NCBI RefSeq assembly: GCF_029269745.1
Contig: NZ_JARJHT010000002.1
Location: 186,001 to 250,000, forward strand
DNA from: Polluticoccus soli
GTDB lineage: Bacteria; Bacteroidota; Bacteroidia; Chitinophagales; Chitinophagaceae
Length of the DNA: 64,000 nt
Direction: 5' to 3'
Part shown: positions 32,266-41,701 of the stretch, piece by piece
How the letters are laid out: each line of letters begins with the position of its first letter
Position numbering within the stretch: the stretch's first letter is position 1
Translations under genes and position numbers: made by a program
The notes under the pieces: model-generated
Seen by the model: only the letters and a program-made list of their open reading frames with translations
Databases searched by the model: none
Told to the model about the DNA's origin: nothing

Positions 32266-33336
32266 ATGGCAGGGCATGAGGTTTACATGCGCCGGTGCTT
32301 CGAACTGGCGCAATTGGCGAAAGGTTATACACTGGATAACCCAATGGTAGGTGCCGTGCTGGTGCACAACGGTCGTATCATAGGTGAAGGCTACCATCGC
32401 GAGTATGGTAAGGCGCACGCGGAGGTCAATTGTCTTGAATCTGTTGCCGATGCAGACCACCACCTGATTCCTGAAAGTACAATGTACGTCAATCTGGAAC
32501 CTTGCGCGCACCACGGTAAAACACCGCCGTGTGCATCCCGGCTGGTGAAGGAAAGGGTAAAAGAAGTAATTGTTTGCAACATAGACCCATTTGAAAAAGT
32601 AGAGGGTAGGGGCATGGAGATACTGCATGAGGCCAACATAGCCACGCAAACTGGTGTGCTGGAAAAGGAAGGCTGGTGGTTGAACCGCAGATTCTTTTGT
32701 TTCCACCGGCACCAGCGGCCCTATATCATCCTGAAATGGGCGCAAACAGAGTCAGGCTTTTTTGCACCTGCCGATCGTTCCCGGTTCCAGATAAGCAATG
32801 AACACAGCAAGCAATTGCTGCACAAATGGCGCACCGAAGAGGCTGCCATTATGGTTGGCTATAATACGGCATTGAACGATGATCCTCAGCTAACCTCGCG
32901 ACTATGGCCGGGAAAACAGCCTTTGCGTATTGTACTGGATGAACGGCTGCAATTGCCGGGTACGCTCAAGTTGTTCAACAATGAAGCTTCTACATGGGTC
33001 ATCAATGGTCAAAAAGATGATGACCGGGGAAATATTCGGTTTATGCAGATGCCTTTTAATAACCTGTTACCCGGGCTAATGAACAAACTGCATCAGGCGC
33101 GTATGCTGTCATTGATAGTAGAAGGTGGCGCGCATTTGATACAGTCTTTTATTGACGCAGGCCTATGGGATCAAGCCAGGATATTCAGCGCCGGTGCTGA
33201 CCTGCCAAACGGCATTGCTGCACCACTATTGCCAAACGCAACAAAAGCCTTTGAAACGCCTTTGGGTTTTGATACCCTGCACGTATACGTTAATAACGAT
33301 AGTTCATTTCCTTATGCGGCTGGCATGAGTTTGTAA
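32266..33336 (+). CDS. ribD: Bifunctional riboflavin biosynthesis deaminase/reductase RibD
   Basis: A 356-residue enzyme for the second and third steps of riboflavin synthesis. The N-terminal zinc deaminase domain (1-145) has HAEVNCLE (His51, Glu53) and PCAHHGKTPPCA (Cys80, Cys89). The C-terminal NADPH reductase domain (about 150-350) has EEAAIMVGYNTALNDDPQLT and SLIVEGGAHLIQSFIDAGLW. Length is normal for the fusion. No other rib genes are adjacent; it starts a short run with an EamA transporter, YigZ and queG genes. Confidence 0.95.
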   Translation: MAGHEVYMRRCFELAQLAKGYTLDNPMVGAVLVHNGRIIGEGYHREYGKAHAEVNCLESVADADHHLIPESTMYVNLEPCAHHGKTPPCASRLVKERVKEVIVCNIDPFEKVEGRGMEILHEANIATQTGVLEKEGWWLNRRFFCFHRHQRPYIILKWAQTESGFFAPADRSRFQISNEHSKQLLHKWRTEEAAIMVGYNTALNDDPQLTSRLWPGKQPLRIVLDERLQLPGTLKLFNNEASTWVINGQKDDDRGNIRFMQMPFNNLLPGLMNKLHQARMLSLIVEGGAHLIQSFIDAGLWDQARIFSAGADLPNGIAAPLLPNATKAFETPLGFDTLHVYVNNDSSFPYAAGMSL

Positions 33337-33347
33337 AACGTTTTTGC

Positions 33348-34232
33348 ATGTTCTACCTGCTGGCATCCATTGTCCTCAATACCATACTCTTTGTCCTTTT
33401 TAAGTTCTACTCCAGGTTTGGTATTGATAACCTGCAGGCCATAGTCGCCAACTATTGGACCTGTGTGGTTACAGGTTGCCTGGTGCTCGGTGATTTCCCG
33501 GTTTCGGTTGCAAGTGTAGACGAAAGCTGGTTGCCCTGGGCCTTACTAATGGGCAGTATGTTTTTCAGTGTATTTAATCTGATCGCCTATTGCACAGTGA
33601 AGGAGGGGATTACCACCACAACGGTTGCCAATAAGCTTTCGTTAGTAATACCCGTGATATTCGCACCCTTTCTATATGGAGAGACGTTAGGGGCCATCAA
33701 GATCGCGGGAATACTCGTTGCATTTCCGGCTGTATACTTGACCACTAAAGTGGAAGACCATGGCCGAAAGACGCAAGAGCTGTTGTGGCCGATACTTATT
33801 TTTGTAGGTAGTGGCTTACTCGATACCATGGTAAAATATGTGCAGGCCTTTCATGTGAAAAGCGATGCTGAGCTGGTATCGTTCACTATACACACATTTG
33901 TGGTTGCCGGTACTGCCGGGTTGATAACTGTTATCGTCCAACTATTACGCGGCAAGATCAGGCTGCACTGGAAAAACCTGCTGGCAGGTATCGTGTTGGG
34001 TATCCCTAATTATTTCTCAATTTATTGCCTGTTGCATTTTCTCAAATCAGGTATTATGCATAGCTCCGCGGCCATACCGGTCAACAATATCGGGATAGTA
34101 TTACTATCAGCATTAATTGCCATCCTTTTCTTCAGCGAAAAGGTGACTAAACTGCGCGTTGTAGGACTCATCTTGTCTATTCTAGCTATCTTGCTCATCG
34201 CTTTAGGCGATTTGAATGGAACAGGAGTTTAA
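33348..34232 (+). CDS. EamA/DMT family transporter
   Basis: A 294-residue inner-membrane protein with about 10 helices arranged as two EamA-like halves (residues 1-135 and 145-290). It opens MFYLLASIVLNTILFVLFKF and closes with VTKLRVVGLILSILAILLIA. Substrate unknown; DMT transporters export or import small metabolites. It begins 11 nt after ribD, which hints at a link to flavins, but this is weak, and it overlaps the next gene by 17 nt. Confidence 0.85.
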   Translation: MFYLLASIVLNTILFVLFKFYSRFGIDNLQAIVANYWTCVVTGCLVLGDFPVSVASVDESWLPWALLMGSMFFSVFNLIAYCTVKEGITTTTVANKLSLVIPVIFAPFLYGETLGAIKIAGILVAFPAVYLTTKVEDHGRKTQELLWPILIFVGSGLLDTMVKYVQAFHVKSDAELVSFTIHTFVVAGTAGLITVIVQLLRGKIRLHWKNLLAGIVLGIPNYFSIYCLLHFLKSGIMHSSAAIPVNNIGIVLLSALIAILFFSEKVTKLRVVGLILSILAILLIALGDLNGTGV

Positions 34233-34833
34233 ATACAGGACGATAGCAGCCTCTACTACGGCTGAATTCAAAGACAGGGGTAGCAAATTTCTTGCTTATG
34301 CCTATGCCGTTTCTACTACCGCAGATATAAAAGAAAAACTACAACGGTTAAAGAAGGAGCACCCCAAGGCAGTGCATCATTGTTATGCCTACCGGTTAGG
34401 AACCAACGGCATGCAGTATCGCGCTAATGATGATGGCGAGCCATCCGGCAGCGCGGGTAAACCGATATTGGGACAGATAGATAGTGCAGGCCTTACAAAT
34501 GTATTGGTGGTGGTAGTTCGGTATTTCGGGGGCACACTACTCGGCGTTCCCGGCCTTATTAACGCATATAAAACTTCTACAGCTGATGCACTGTCTGCTG
34601 CTCCGGTCACGGAGAAATGGATAGAGGAAAAATTTGAGATCCATTTCGATTACCCAGTGATGGGGGAGGTCCTCTACCTCCTCAAGCAGGCCGAGGCAAC
34701 GGTTTACCAACAGGAGCTGCAGCTTTTCTGTATTGTTAAAACCGGCATACCGCGCAGGCACACTGCCGATTATGTGCAAAGACTTTCGGAAATTCGCGGT
34801 GTAACTGTGAAGTCAATAAAGGAAGAAGTTTAA
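34216..34833 (+). CDS. YigZ/IMPACT family protein
   Basis: A 205-residue member of the YigZ family, with an N-terminal UPF0029/IMPACT domain ([15 protein letters not shown], then [10 protein letters not shown] and [20 protein letters not shown], and the signature [20 protein letters not shown]) and a C-terminal ferredoxin-like domain. It has a ribosomal-protein-S5-like fold. Function in bacteria is unclear, with proposed roles in translation or proteolysis control. Overlaps the transporter gene and lies 1 nt from queG. Confidence 0.92.
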   Translation: MEQEFKYRTIAASTTAEFKDRGSKFLAYAYAVSTTADIKEKLQRLKKEHPKAVHHCYAYRLGTNGMQYRANDDGEPSGSAGKPILGQIDSAGLTNVLVVVVRYFGGTLLGVPGLINAYKTSTADALSAAPVTEKWIEEKFEIHFDYPVMGEVLYLLKQAEATVYQQELQLFCIVKTGIPRRHTADYVQRLSEIRGVTVKSIKEEV

Positions 34834-34834
34834 T

Positions 34835-35764
34835 TTGTCTCTCCCCGAAAAAAATACTGCGTTAATCAAACAGGAAGCTGCCAGACTCGGCTTTATGTCG
34901 TGCGGCATTGCGATGGCTCGCCCATTAGATGACGATGCGCGCAGGCTCGAGCAATGGTTGAAAAACGGCTACCAGGGCTCTATGCAGTATATGGAGCGGT
35001 ATTTCGACCTGCGTGTTGATCCAGCAAAGCTGGTACCTGGCGCACGGTCGGTCATTACGTTATTGTTCAATTACTATCCTTCAGAGACACAATCGCCCGC
35101 CGCGCCGAAGATCGCCAAATACGCCTGGGGGACTGACTATCACTATGTGATCAAAGACAAACTGCACGAATTCCTGGCATTCATAAAAGAAAATATTGGC
35201 GATGTAGATGGCCGGGGCTTTGTTGACAGCGCACCGGTGCTGGAGCGCAGCTGGGCAGTGAACAGCGGTCTTGGCTGGGTAGGGAAGAACGGTAACCTGT
35301 TGACCAGGAATAACGGCTCATTCTTTTTTATAGCTACCCTGATCACAGACTTGGACCTGACGCCTGATGCACCATTTGCAACAGACCATTGCGGAACCTG
35401 TACTCGTTGCATGGATGCTTGCCCCACACAGGCTATTGTTTCTCCGTCAGAGGTAGATGGCAGTAAGTGTATCTCTTACTTTACCATTGAGTTGAAAGAT
35501 GAGCTGATACCCGACGAGTTCAAAAGCAAGATGAATGGCTGGATGTTTGGTTGCGACGTATGCCAGGATGTATGCCCGTGGAATCGTTTTGCGCAGCCTC
35601 ATCATGAAACGCTGTTCAAACCTATCCCGGAAGTGCTCAATCTTACAGTAGGCGATTGGGAGGCTATGACAGAAGACGTGTTCAGGAAGACATTCAAGTC
35701 ATCGCCGATGAGCCGGCCTAAATGGAAAGGTATTCAGCGGAACCTAAAAGCCATTAAACAGTAG
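34835..35764 (+). CDS. queG: Epoxyqueuosine reductase QueG
   Basis: A 309-residue cobalamin- and iron-sulfur-dependent enzyme for the last step of queuosine synthesis in tRNA. Two 4Fe-4S motifs are visible: [14 protein letters not shown] and [11 protein letters not shown]. The N-terminal domain has [32 protein letters not shown], and [13 protein letters not shown]. The start appears to be TTG at 34835, one nt after the previous stop; no in-frame ATG exists before conserved sequence. It ends directly against the pcm stop codon. Confidence 0.95.
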   Translation: MSLPEKNTALIKQEAARLGFMSCGIAMARPLDDDARRLEQWLKNGYQGSMQYMERYFDLRVDPAKLVPGARSVITLLFNYYPSETQSPAAPKIAKYAWGTDYHYVIKDKLHEFLAFIKENIGDVDGRGFVDSAPVLERSWAVNSGLGWVGKNGNLLTRNNGSFFFIATLITDLDLTPDAPFATDHCGTCTRCMDACPTQAIVSPSEVDGSKCISYFTIELKDELIPDEFKSKMNGWMFGCDVCQDVCPWNRFAQPHHETLFKPIPEVLNLTVGDWEAMTEDVFRKTFKSSPMSRPKWKGIQRNLKAIKQ

Positions 35765-36430
35765 TTATTTGTTCTTACCTTCCAGCATCGGCACGAAGAT
35801 GAAATCGCCGAGCACTTCTTCTTGTACACTGCCGTCAGGTTTCTTGGTCAGACGCATCATCTTTTGTCCTGAATCATCGCCTACTGGCACTACCATGATA
35901 CCGCCGGGTTTCAATTGTTCCACCAGTTTCGGTGGTATGAATGGAGCTGCTGCAGTAATGATCACCTTATCGAAAGGAGCAAACGAAGGAAGACCTTCAT
36001 AGCCGTCGCCGTAAAACCGTTTGATGTTGGGATAGTTCTTCAGGAAAAAAAACTGGCCGACGAAATCGTACAGAGCTTTCTGGCGTTCGATGGTATACAC
36101 CATAGAGCCTAGCTCTGCCAGTACGCAAGCCTGGTAGGCACTGCCGGTACCGATCTCGAGTATCTTGTCGAACTTCTTTATTTCGAGCAGCTGTGTCTGG
36201 TAAGCAACCGTGTAGGGTTGCGAAATGGTTTGATTAGCAGCAATAGGAAACGCGCGGTCTTCGTAAGCTATACGCTCAAAAGCAGGATCGAGAAAGAAAT
36301 GGCGCGGAATGGATTCGATGGCTGCAAGAACACGCTCATCTCTAATTCCTTTATCGCGTAGTACTTGTACCAGTTGCTTCCGTAGTCCTTTGTGCAGGTA
36401 ATTATCTTCTCTCGGTTTGCTATGCAGCAT
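35765..36430 (-). CDS. pcm: Protein-L-isoaspartate O-methyltransferase
   Basis: A 221-residue SAM-dependent repair enzyme that methylates L-isoaspartyl residues of damaged proteins. Motifs: VLAAIESIPRHFFLDPAF, QTISQPYTVAYQTQLLEI, the SAM site ILEIGTGSAYQACVLAE, and VIITAAAPFIPPKLVEQLKP. Predicted leaderless: a -7 box ends 4 nt before the ATG. Its stop is immediately adjacent to the stop of queG (no bases between). Confidence 0.95.
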   Translation of the reverse strand: MLHSKPREDNYLHKGLRKQLVQVLRDKGIRDERVLAAIESIPRHFFLDPAFERIAYEDRAFPIAANQTISQPYTVAYQTQLLEIKKFDKILEIGTGSAYQACVLAELGSMVYTIERQKALYDFVGQFFFLKNYPNIKRFYGDGYEGLPSFAPFDKVIITAAAPFIPPKLVEQLKPGGIMVVPVGDDSGQKMMRLTKKPDGSVQEEVLGDFIFVPMLEGKNK

Positions 36431-36434
36431 GGTG

Positions 36435-36442
36435 CAAAGTTA
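36435..36442 (-). promoter_or_regulatory. -7 box four nt before the pcm start
   Basis: Perfect TAACTTTG on the minus strand, followed by 4 nt and the ATG. A TTTTA stretch about 20 bp upstream could be the -33 element. Confidence 0.55.
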
Positions 36443-36497
36443 GCTTACCCGATATTGAAATAAAACTTGTGCCTTTGAATTGTGCGACAGTGCCTGG

Positions 36498-37127
36498 CTA
36501 TTTGAAGTTCATCGCTATACCGAAACCGATACCGTTGTTTTGCAATATTGGCTTCATTTGCAGCGAGATGTCGCGCGAGATGTCGAAGTTGCGCAGGTGC
36601 GCTGAAGCGACCGCATCCATGATATGGAGCGCATAACCTACCGCTGTCAGCAGTATAGCAACGTCAGCATCTTTCCGGTAATCGTTTTGAATGTCTTTAA
36701 GTTGCTCATCGGTGTACCGCAGCGTTTCTGGGGTAAACGTAGAAGCGTCACCGTCAGTTTTGTAGATATAAGCCCTGCGAAATTTCTGGTAGTTGTCCAG
36801 GTTGTAGTGGATCATATAAGCACCAGCGCCCAGGGCACCGTATACGATCGGCAATTTCCAATATTGCCGGTTATAGATCTGTCCTCCTCCCGGAAATATA
36901 GCAGAGTACAATCCTGCCCGCTTGGGCTTCGGCTCCCACGGTTGTCGCGGCTTGATGGTCACCTTCACCGTATCTGCGATCATGTTGATACTATCGGCTT
37001 CCTGGCGTGCAACTGGCGGAATAGGGTGATTGAGCGAACTATCCGGCACTATTTGCGCATAACCCTCCCGAATGCCGAACAGCACAAGGAGAATAGAGAG
37101 AAAACAAATATGGCCAAAGCGTTGCAA
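36498..37127 (-). CDS. DUF5683 domain protein
   Basis: A 209-residue envelope protein with a signal peptide (MQRFGHICFLSILLVLFGIR, ending GYAQ). A proline-rich linker (residues 30-68) is followed by the DUF5683 region: AGLYSAIFPGGGQIYNRQYW, then a membrane helix and HIMDAVASAHLRNFDIS. The start is TTG at 37127, chosen because it begins the signal peptide and no ATG precedes it. A -7 box TACCTTTG lies at 37154-37147. Function unknown; the family is widespread in Bacteroidota. It lies 75 nt downstream of the tail-specific protease, behind that gene's terminator. Confidence 0.85.
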   Translation of the reverse strand: MQRFGHICFLSILLVLFGIREGYAQIVPDSSLNHPIPPVARQEADSINMIADTVKVTIKPRQPWEPKPKRAGLYSAIFPGGGQIYNRQYWKLPIVYGALGAGAYMIHYNLDNYQKFRRAYIYKTDGDASTFTPETLRYTDEQLKDIQNDYRKDADVAILLTAVGYALHIMDAVASAHLRNFDISRDISLQMKPILQNNGIGFGIAMNFK

Positions 37128-37146
37128 GTCTTGATCTTTAGTGGCG

Positions 37147-37154
37147 CAAAGGTA
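37147..37154 (-). promoter_or_regulatory. -7 box of the DUF5683 gene
   Basis: Perfect TACCTTTG on the minus strand, directly after the T-tract of the preceding terminator. Confidence 0.45.
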
Positions 37155-37182
37155 AAAAAAAAAGTCCCGCCGAAGCGGGACT
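37153..37182 (-). terminator. Terminator of the tail-specific protease gene
   Basis: On the minus strand: stem AGTCCCGC / GCGGGACT (37182-37175, 37170-37163) with loop TTCG and a run of about ten T. Confidence 0.88.
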
Positions 37183-37202
37183 CATTATTGTCAGGCCTAA
37201 GC

Positions 37203-39374
37203 TTATTTCATGCCTGTACCCATATTCACTCTTACTTGTTGTTTGGTGAGATCGTTAACGATGTTCACCGTCTCGGCCAGGTAGATATCTTTTTGCAGGT
37301 TTTTTATCCACTCCTGATTCTTTTTCACATTGGTAGAATCCATATTTATCCTCGCCATATCCTCTTTAGGGTTGGTGATCGTCAGCGGCGAAGCTTTCTT
37401 TTCCAGCTCCTCCATTTTCTTCGAAGTGGCGTTTGCATCGTCCAGCTCTTTGCGGTAGTTAGCTTCGTTCAGCGAATAAGACTTGTCGTCTTCCTGTTTT
37501 TTCAGTCTCAGGGCGTTCTCCTCTATCAGAGAGAAGGTTGCATTTGAAGACACACGCTTTTTGCTGTCCATTGCCAGTGAATTAGCGTTAACTGCATTCT
37601 TCACCGGATGGTATGCTGCTGCTGGTATTTCATCCCATTTCAGCGATGCTTTGTCCTTGCGTTCACCCATCTCAATGTATTTGTATGGATCAGGGAAAAC
37701 GATATCAGGAGTTACACCCCTTTGTTGGGTGGAGCCACCATTCACGCGATAGAATTTCTGAACAGTAAGCTTCAGTGAGCCTATCGGGTTAGACGGAGAG
37801 TATACACCTTTGTTAGCAACGCTTTCAGACCAGCTTAAAACTTCATCAAGCGACATCACTTTTTGTACCGTACCCTTACCGAATGTAGTAGTACCTACGA
37901 TCACCGCACGTTTGTAGTCTTGCAATACTGCCGCCATGATCTCAGATGCTGATGCACTTTGCTGGTTCACCATTACAGCCAGCGGACCATCATACAATGT
38001 TCCTTTTTGAGCATCGCGCAGCATCATAGGTGTAGAATTGCTGCTCTTTACCTGTACTACCGGACCTTCATCTATAAACAGTCCTGCCATGTCAACCACG
38101 TCGCTTAGAGAGCCACCGCCATTGTAACGAAGGTCCAGGATGATACCGGTAACGCCTGCATTTTTCAGTTTCTGTACTTCGATCGCAACGTCCTCGGCAC
38201 TGCGACGTCCGCCTATCTTATTAAAGTCGGCATAGAACTCAGGCAGGTAGATATAACCTACAGGTCCTGTCTTGCTGTTGATGATAGCTGATTTAGCGAA
38301 TACTTCTTCCATCAATACATCACCACGTATGATAGGTATCACTTGCTGTGCGCCGTTTACTTTTTTAACCGTCAGACGTACTTCAGTACCTTTTTTACCA
38401 CGTATTTTCTTTACCACGTCGTCGATATCCCAACCCTGGATGTCTTCTGGTTGATCGGCGCCCTGGGCTACTTTCAATATTTCGTCGCCAGCTTTCAGTT
38501 GGCCCTGTTTCCAGCTTGGGCTACCAGGTATTATCGATACTATTTTGATCTTACCGTCTTCGTTACCCAGTTGCGCACCAATACCAGAGAAGCTACCAGA
38601 CATGCCTTCGTCGAAAGCTTGTTTCTCACGTGGAGGCATGTAGTCTGTATGTGGATCTTCTGCACCTGTAATGCTATTCACATAAAACGTGAAGCGGTCA
38701 TCGTCTTTCATTTTGCGCAGGCGTTTGAATGTAAACTCCTGGCTTTTGCGAACTGCAGTACGTGCGTCTTCTTCCAGCTGTGCATCAGTCTTTGCTACGA
38801 AGTTGGCACTGTCTTTCTTCTTTTCCTGGTCTTTCTTAAGGTCTACATACTTTGCGAGCGTGTTAAACTTAAGGTACTTGCGCCAGTATTCTTTCAGTTC
38901 TGCATCATCTTTTGCAAACGGCATGTCTTCGCCGTTCTTCACAAACTGTTCGTCGGCAGTAAAAGTGAAAGGCTTTGCAAGAATGTCTTTATAAATAGCC
39001 TCAGTCTTATCGAGGCTGTTTACAAACAGCTCATTGAACTTGTTGAAAAATTCAACAGAACCATCGTTGATCTCGTCGTCGATCTTGTACTTGTAAGCTT
39101 GCAGGATATTTACATCCGCCTGAGTAAAAAATTTCTTGTCGTAGTCCCAGGCCAGTACCTTATCGTATACTTGCTTTGAAAGGGAGTCGTCAATGTTTTT
39201 TGGTGAATAGTGGCTATCATGGATAGCCTTAACCACGGTCTTCAGCACTAATGACCTTCTCGCGTCCACATTCTCGTTAGTATCAGCATTGGTATATGTG
39301 AAAGAGAAAAATGTTGCTAAGGCTCCTGCTATTAAAAGTGGTATTAGGATCTTGTTCTTCATGAATCTTAACAT
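37203..39374 (-). CDS. Carboxy-terminal processing (tail-specific) protease, S41 family
   Basis: A 723-residue periplasmic serine protease of the Prc/Tsp type that trims or degrades proteins from the C-terminus. An N-terminal membrane/signal segment (ILIPLLIAGALATFFSF), a long helical vault region (about 40-240), a PDZ domain (about 255-345; GIGAQLGNEDGKIKIVSIIP, LKAGDEILKV), then the S41 core. The catalytic Ser lies in NQQSASASEIMAAVLQDY (about residue 473) and the Lys in TTFGKGTVQKV (about 498). A charged C-terminal helix region follows (620-690). Expression is driven from a -7 box just upstream. Confidence 0.94.
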   Translation of the reverse strand: MLRFMKNKILIPLLIAGALATFFSFTYTNADTNENVDARRSLVLKTVVKAIHDSHYSPKNIDDSLSKQVYDKVLAWDYDKKFFTQADVNILQAYKYKIDDEINDGSVEFFNKFNELFVNSLDKTEAIYKDILAKPFTFTADEQFVKNGEDMPFAKDDAELKEYWRKYLKFNTLAKYVDLKKDQEKKKDSANFVAKTDAQLEEDARTAVRKSQEFTFKRLRKMKDDDRFTFYVNSITGAEDPHTDYMPPREKQAFDEGMSGSFSGIGAQLGNEDGKIKIVSIIPGSPSWKQGQLKAGDEILKVAQGADQPEDIQGWDIDDVVKKIRGKKGTEVRLTVKKVNGAQQVIPIIRGDVLMEEVFAKSAIINSKTGPVGYIYLPEFYADFNKIGGRRSAEDVAIEVQKLKNAGVTGIILDLRYNGGGSLSDVVDMAGLFIDEGPVVQVKSSNSTPMMLRDAQKGTLYDGPLAVMVNQQSASASEIMAAVLQDYKRAVIVGTTTFGKGTVQKVMSLDEVLSWSESVANKGVYSPSNPIGSLKLTVQKFYRVNGGSTQQRGVTPDIVFPDPYKYIEMGERKDKASLKWDEIPAAAYHPVKNAVNANSLAMDSKKRVSSNATFSLIEENALRLKKQEDDKSYSLNEANYRKELDDANATSKKMEELEKKASPLTITNPKEDMARINMDSTNVKKNQEWIKNLQKDIYLAETVNIVNDLTKQQVRVNMGTGMK

Positions 39375-39402
39375 AGTTCTAATCGGTTAAAGTTGACTCT
39401 AG

Positions 39403-39410
39403 CAAATGTA
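39403..39410 (-). promoter_or_regulatory. -7 box of the tail-specific protease gene
   Basis: Perfect TACATTTG on the minus strand; leader of about 24 nt to the ATG at 39374. -33 not clear. Confidence 0.45.
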
Positions 39411-39480
39411 TAATAAACGGAGTTAATAAAACGCTAATCCCTATATAGGAAAAGGTTAATGCCAAGGGGATTTTTTGCCG

Positions 39481-39488
39481 TAAATTTG
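39481..39488 (+). promoter_or_regulatory. lipB -7 box
   Basis: Perfect TAAATTTG ending 16 nt before the ATG at 39505. The -33 is weak. Confidence 0.5.
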
Positions 39489-39504
39489 CAGCTCATCTTT
39501 AGTT

Positions 39505-40242
39505 ATGAAACACATCTATTTCCGCGATCTTGGAGTAATTGAATACGGTGAAGCATGGGACATGCAAGAGGCTTTATTGCAGAAGGGTGTGCAAGCAAAA
39601 TCTGCGTGGTATCAGACACCAGAAACAGAGCGCCGTGAACACCCGGATACCACCGACCATCTTTTCTTTTGCGAGCATCCACACGTCTACACTTTGGGGA
39701 AAAGTGGACACATGGAGAATTTACTCATAAATGACTCCAGGCTGAAAGAGCTGAACGTTTCATTCTATAAAACCAACAGGGGCGGGGACATTACTTACCA
39801 TGGTCCCGGCCAGGTGGTGGGGTACCCGGTATTAGACCTGGAGCACTTCTATACAGACCTCGGCAAATACATGCGTAACCTGGAGGAGGTGATCATACGC
39901 ACCCTTGCGCGCTATGGTATTGAGTCTGGTCGACTGGAAGGCTCTACCGGTGTTTGGCTGGATGCTGATGTGCCTGGCCGTGAGCGCAAAATATGCGCTA
40001 TGGGTGTGCGCAGCAGCCGCTGGATGACCATGCATGGGTTTGCACTAAATGTTAATACCGATCTAAAATATTTTGGATACATCGTTCCATGCGGTATAAG
40101 TGATAAAAAAGTGACATCCATGGAGCTTGAGCTGGGCCGCAAGGTTGACGAGCAGGAAGTTAAGGACACTCTGCGTGAGGAGTTTGGCAAGGTATTTATT
40201 GCAGATATTTTACAACTGCCTCCGGCAAAAAGTGTAACTTAA
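39505..40242 (+). CDS. lipB: Lipoyl(octanoyl) transferase LipB
   Basis: A 245-residue enzyme that moves octanoyl groups from acyl carrier protein to lipoate-dependent enzymes. Motifs: HLFFCEHPHVYTLGKSG, the signature NRGGDITYHGPGQVVGYPVL (91-110), the catalytic Lys162 in RKICAMGV and the acyl-accepting Cys196 in VPCGISDKKVTSM. It fits functionally with the lipoamide dehydrogenase gene 4 kb downstream, although they are not in one operon. Confidence 0.96.
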   Translation: MKHIYFRDLGVIEYGEAWDMQEALLQKGVQAKSAWYQTPETERREHPDTTDHLFFCEHPHVYTLGKSGHMENLLINDSRLKELNVSFYKTNRGGDITYHGPGQVVGYPVLDLEHFYTDLGKYMRNLEEVIIRTLARYGIESGRLEGSTGVWLDADVPGRERKICAMGVRSSRWMTMHGFALNVNTDLKYFGYIVPCGISDKKVTSMELELGRKVDEQEVKDTLREEFGKVFIADILQLPPAKSVT

Positions 40243-40259
40243 ATGCAGCTTTAATACTT

Positions 40260-40910
40260 ATGTTGGCCTCTATCCCCAAAAGAAAACCCGCTTGTAACAT
40301 TTCCTATCAATGGGGAGATGATCATTTGCTGATAGAGCTGGGCAATAATCTGCAGCCGCGAATCAAGGCGCTTTTTTGGGCCGAATTGCTGGTCACCATT
40401 GGTATGGCGACTATTTTCCTATTTAAATCGATGCCATTTTCAAGTCATGTGCTCAACTGGGCCGGGGGAATAGGTGCTGCTGCGCTGTACCTAATGGCTG
40501 CCTACCGCTTTTTATCGAGGATGATGTACGAAGAGCGCCTGTTCCTGGATACAGAGTCAATTACAATACTGGAACGTACCCCTTTCGCTCAGCGGCACGC
40601 AAAATACCTCTGGCGCGAGATCGGTCCCCTTCACTATATCGGGAAAGATGAGAAGACAGATCATCCGCTGAAAGGCCGCTGCTATGATTATTTTGGGTTT
40701 GAGACCCGTGAGCAGCTTATACAAAGTCTTCACCAGGAGGGAAACCTTTTCTTCAATCACAATGGCTTTACCATCCGTTTTGCCAAAGGTGTATACTCCT
40801 GGCACGCTGAGGAGATGGTAAATATGATGAAACTATATGCTGGCAGCAAACTGCGCCTGGGTATGGAGTGGGCACGCATGCTGCAAGAGCATGAGTGGGA
40901 CGATGCTTAA
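40260..40910 (+). CDS. Membrane protein of unknown function downstream of lipB
   Basis: A 216-residue protein with two transmembrane helices (about 40-55 and 63-83) followed by a cytoplasmic domain of about 130 residues with PH-like strand patterns (RLFLDTESITILERTPFAQR, YDYFGFETREQLIQSLHQEG, GFTIRFAKGVYSWHAEEMVN). It starts 17 nt after lipB and is likely co-transcribed. No characterised family recognised. Its stop overlaps the stop of the convergent gene by 4 nt. Confidence 0.72.
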   Translation: MLASIPKRKPACNISYQWGDDHLLIELGNNLQPRIKALFWAELLVTIGMATIFLFKSMPFSSHVLNWAGGIGAAALYLMAAYRFLSRMMYEERLFLDTESITILERTPFAQRHAKYLWREIGPLHYIGKDEKTDHPLKGRCYDYFGFETREQLIQSLHQEGNLFFNHNGFTIRFAKGVYSWHAEEMVNMMKLYAGSKLRLGMEWARMLQEHEWDDA

Positions 40911-41689
40911 TAAATGGTAACGTATCCGCTCTCCATTTTTTCATCACCTTTCATTAGGTCAAACTTGAACACTCCTTTCTTCTGGAAGTTGCGTTTGTCG
41001 ATGATCACGGGCGACTCAAGTATCCTTGGTATCTCCAGCACCTTTTTATTGTTCATGTTGTAGAACTTGATAGAGTAGTGGTATTTCTTTACGTCCGGCA
41101 CTTCCATCGTTACGTGGCCGGTAAAAGGATTCGTGAATACGTACTGAGATTTGATATAGCTGAATACGTCCACATCGCCCGGGTCAGGGATGCTCAGCCT
41201 GATCTTATTAACTATCTGTTGTAACGTGTCAACTGGTTTGCCAGGTTGCGCTGGACGTGTTACAGAAGTAGTATCCACCTTTATCCTCGAAGCCAGTTTT
41301 TGCAGCGAATCGTTGGGGGGCAGCACGCCTTTGGCCATGATGGTCGCGCTGTCTACATGTATCTTAAAGCGGTTGCTATACCAGGTAAGGTCTGAACTGA
41401 AAGCTATATACAAGCGGTACCAGTTATCGCCGGGTACGGGATGTCCATCAATAAACGCCTGCGCTCCTTTCTTCAGGTTTTTTACATAGCCTATTGTCGC
41501 AAAGTTATACACGCTATCCGATGAGCGCTGCACGGCGATAGATTTGAGGCCATCGTACTGGCTTGTCCAGCTAAGTACGTTGATGCCTTTATCTGATGCG
41601 CCCACAATCTCTGGCAATAAAGGCTGCGCATGCAGTTTTGTGACAAGCAGGATAAAAACACCGACGAAAATGGTTAAAAAACGGAGCAT
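40907..41689 (-). CDS. Secreted protein of unknown function
   Basis: A 260-residue exported protein (signal MLRFLTIFVGVFILLVTKLH, ending AQ). The first 100 mature residues look like a fibronectin-III-type beta-sandwich (INVLSWTSQYDGLKSIAVQR, PGDNWYRLYIAFSSDLTWYS). The C-terminal 75 residues (YSIKFYNMNNKKVLEIPRIL to MESGYVTIY) resemble T9SS-like C-terminal beta-sandwiches but lack the YPNP start, so surface export is uncertain. Predicted leaderless: a -7 box ends 4 nt before the ATG. Confidence 0.7.
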   Translation of the reverse strand: MLRFLTIFVGVFILLVTKLHAQPLLPEIVGASDKGINVLSWTSQYDGLKSIAVQRSSDSVYNFATIGYVKNLKKGAQAFIDGHPVPGDNWYRLYIAFSSDLTWYSNRFKIHVDSATIMAKGVLPPNDSLQKLASRIKVDTTSVTRPAQPGKPVDTLQQIVNKIRLSIPDPGDVDVFSYIKSQYVFTNPFTGHVTMEVPDVKKYHYSIKFYNMNNKKVLEIPRILESPVIIDKRNFQKKGVFKFDLMKGDEKMESGYVTIY

Positions 41690-41693
41690 CTGC

Positions 41694-41701
41694 CAAACCT
41701 A
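41694..41701 (-). promoter_or_regulatory. -7 box four nt before the secreted protein start
   Basis: Perfect TAGGTTTG on the minus strand, 4 nt before the ATG at 41689; leaderless transcript predicted. Confidence 0.5.

Noticed and set aside
32214-32266. FMN riboswitch upstream of ribD
   Set aside because: Too short a gap, and no conserved RFN sequence; the -7 box is 5 nt from the ATG.
36624-37547. 307-codon plus frame over the DUF5683 gene and the end of the protease
   Set aside because: It spans two real minus genes and a terminator between them, so it cannot be a natural gene.
38343-39179. 278-codon frame antisense to the tail-specific protease
   Set aside because: Shadow of a well-supported protease gene; hydrophobic Phe/Val-rich composition typical of antisense of Lys/Glu-rich coding.
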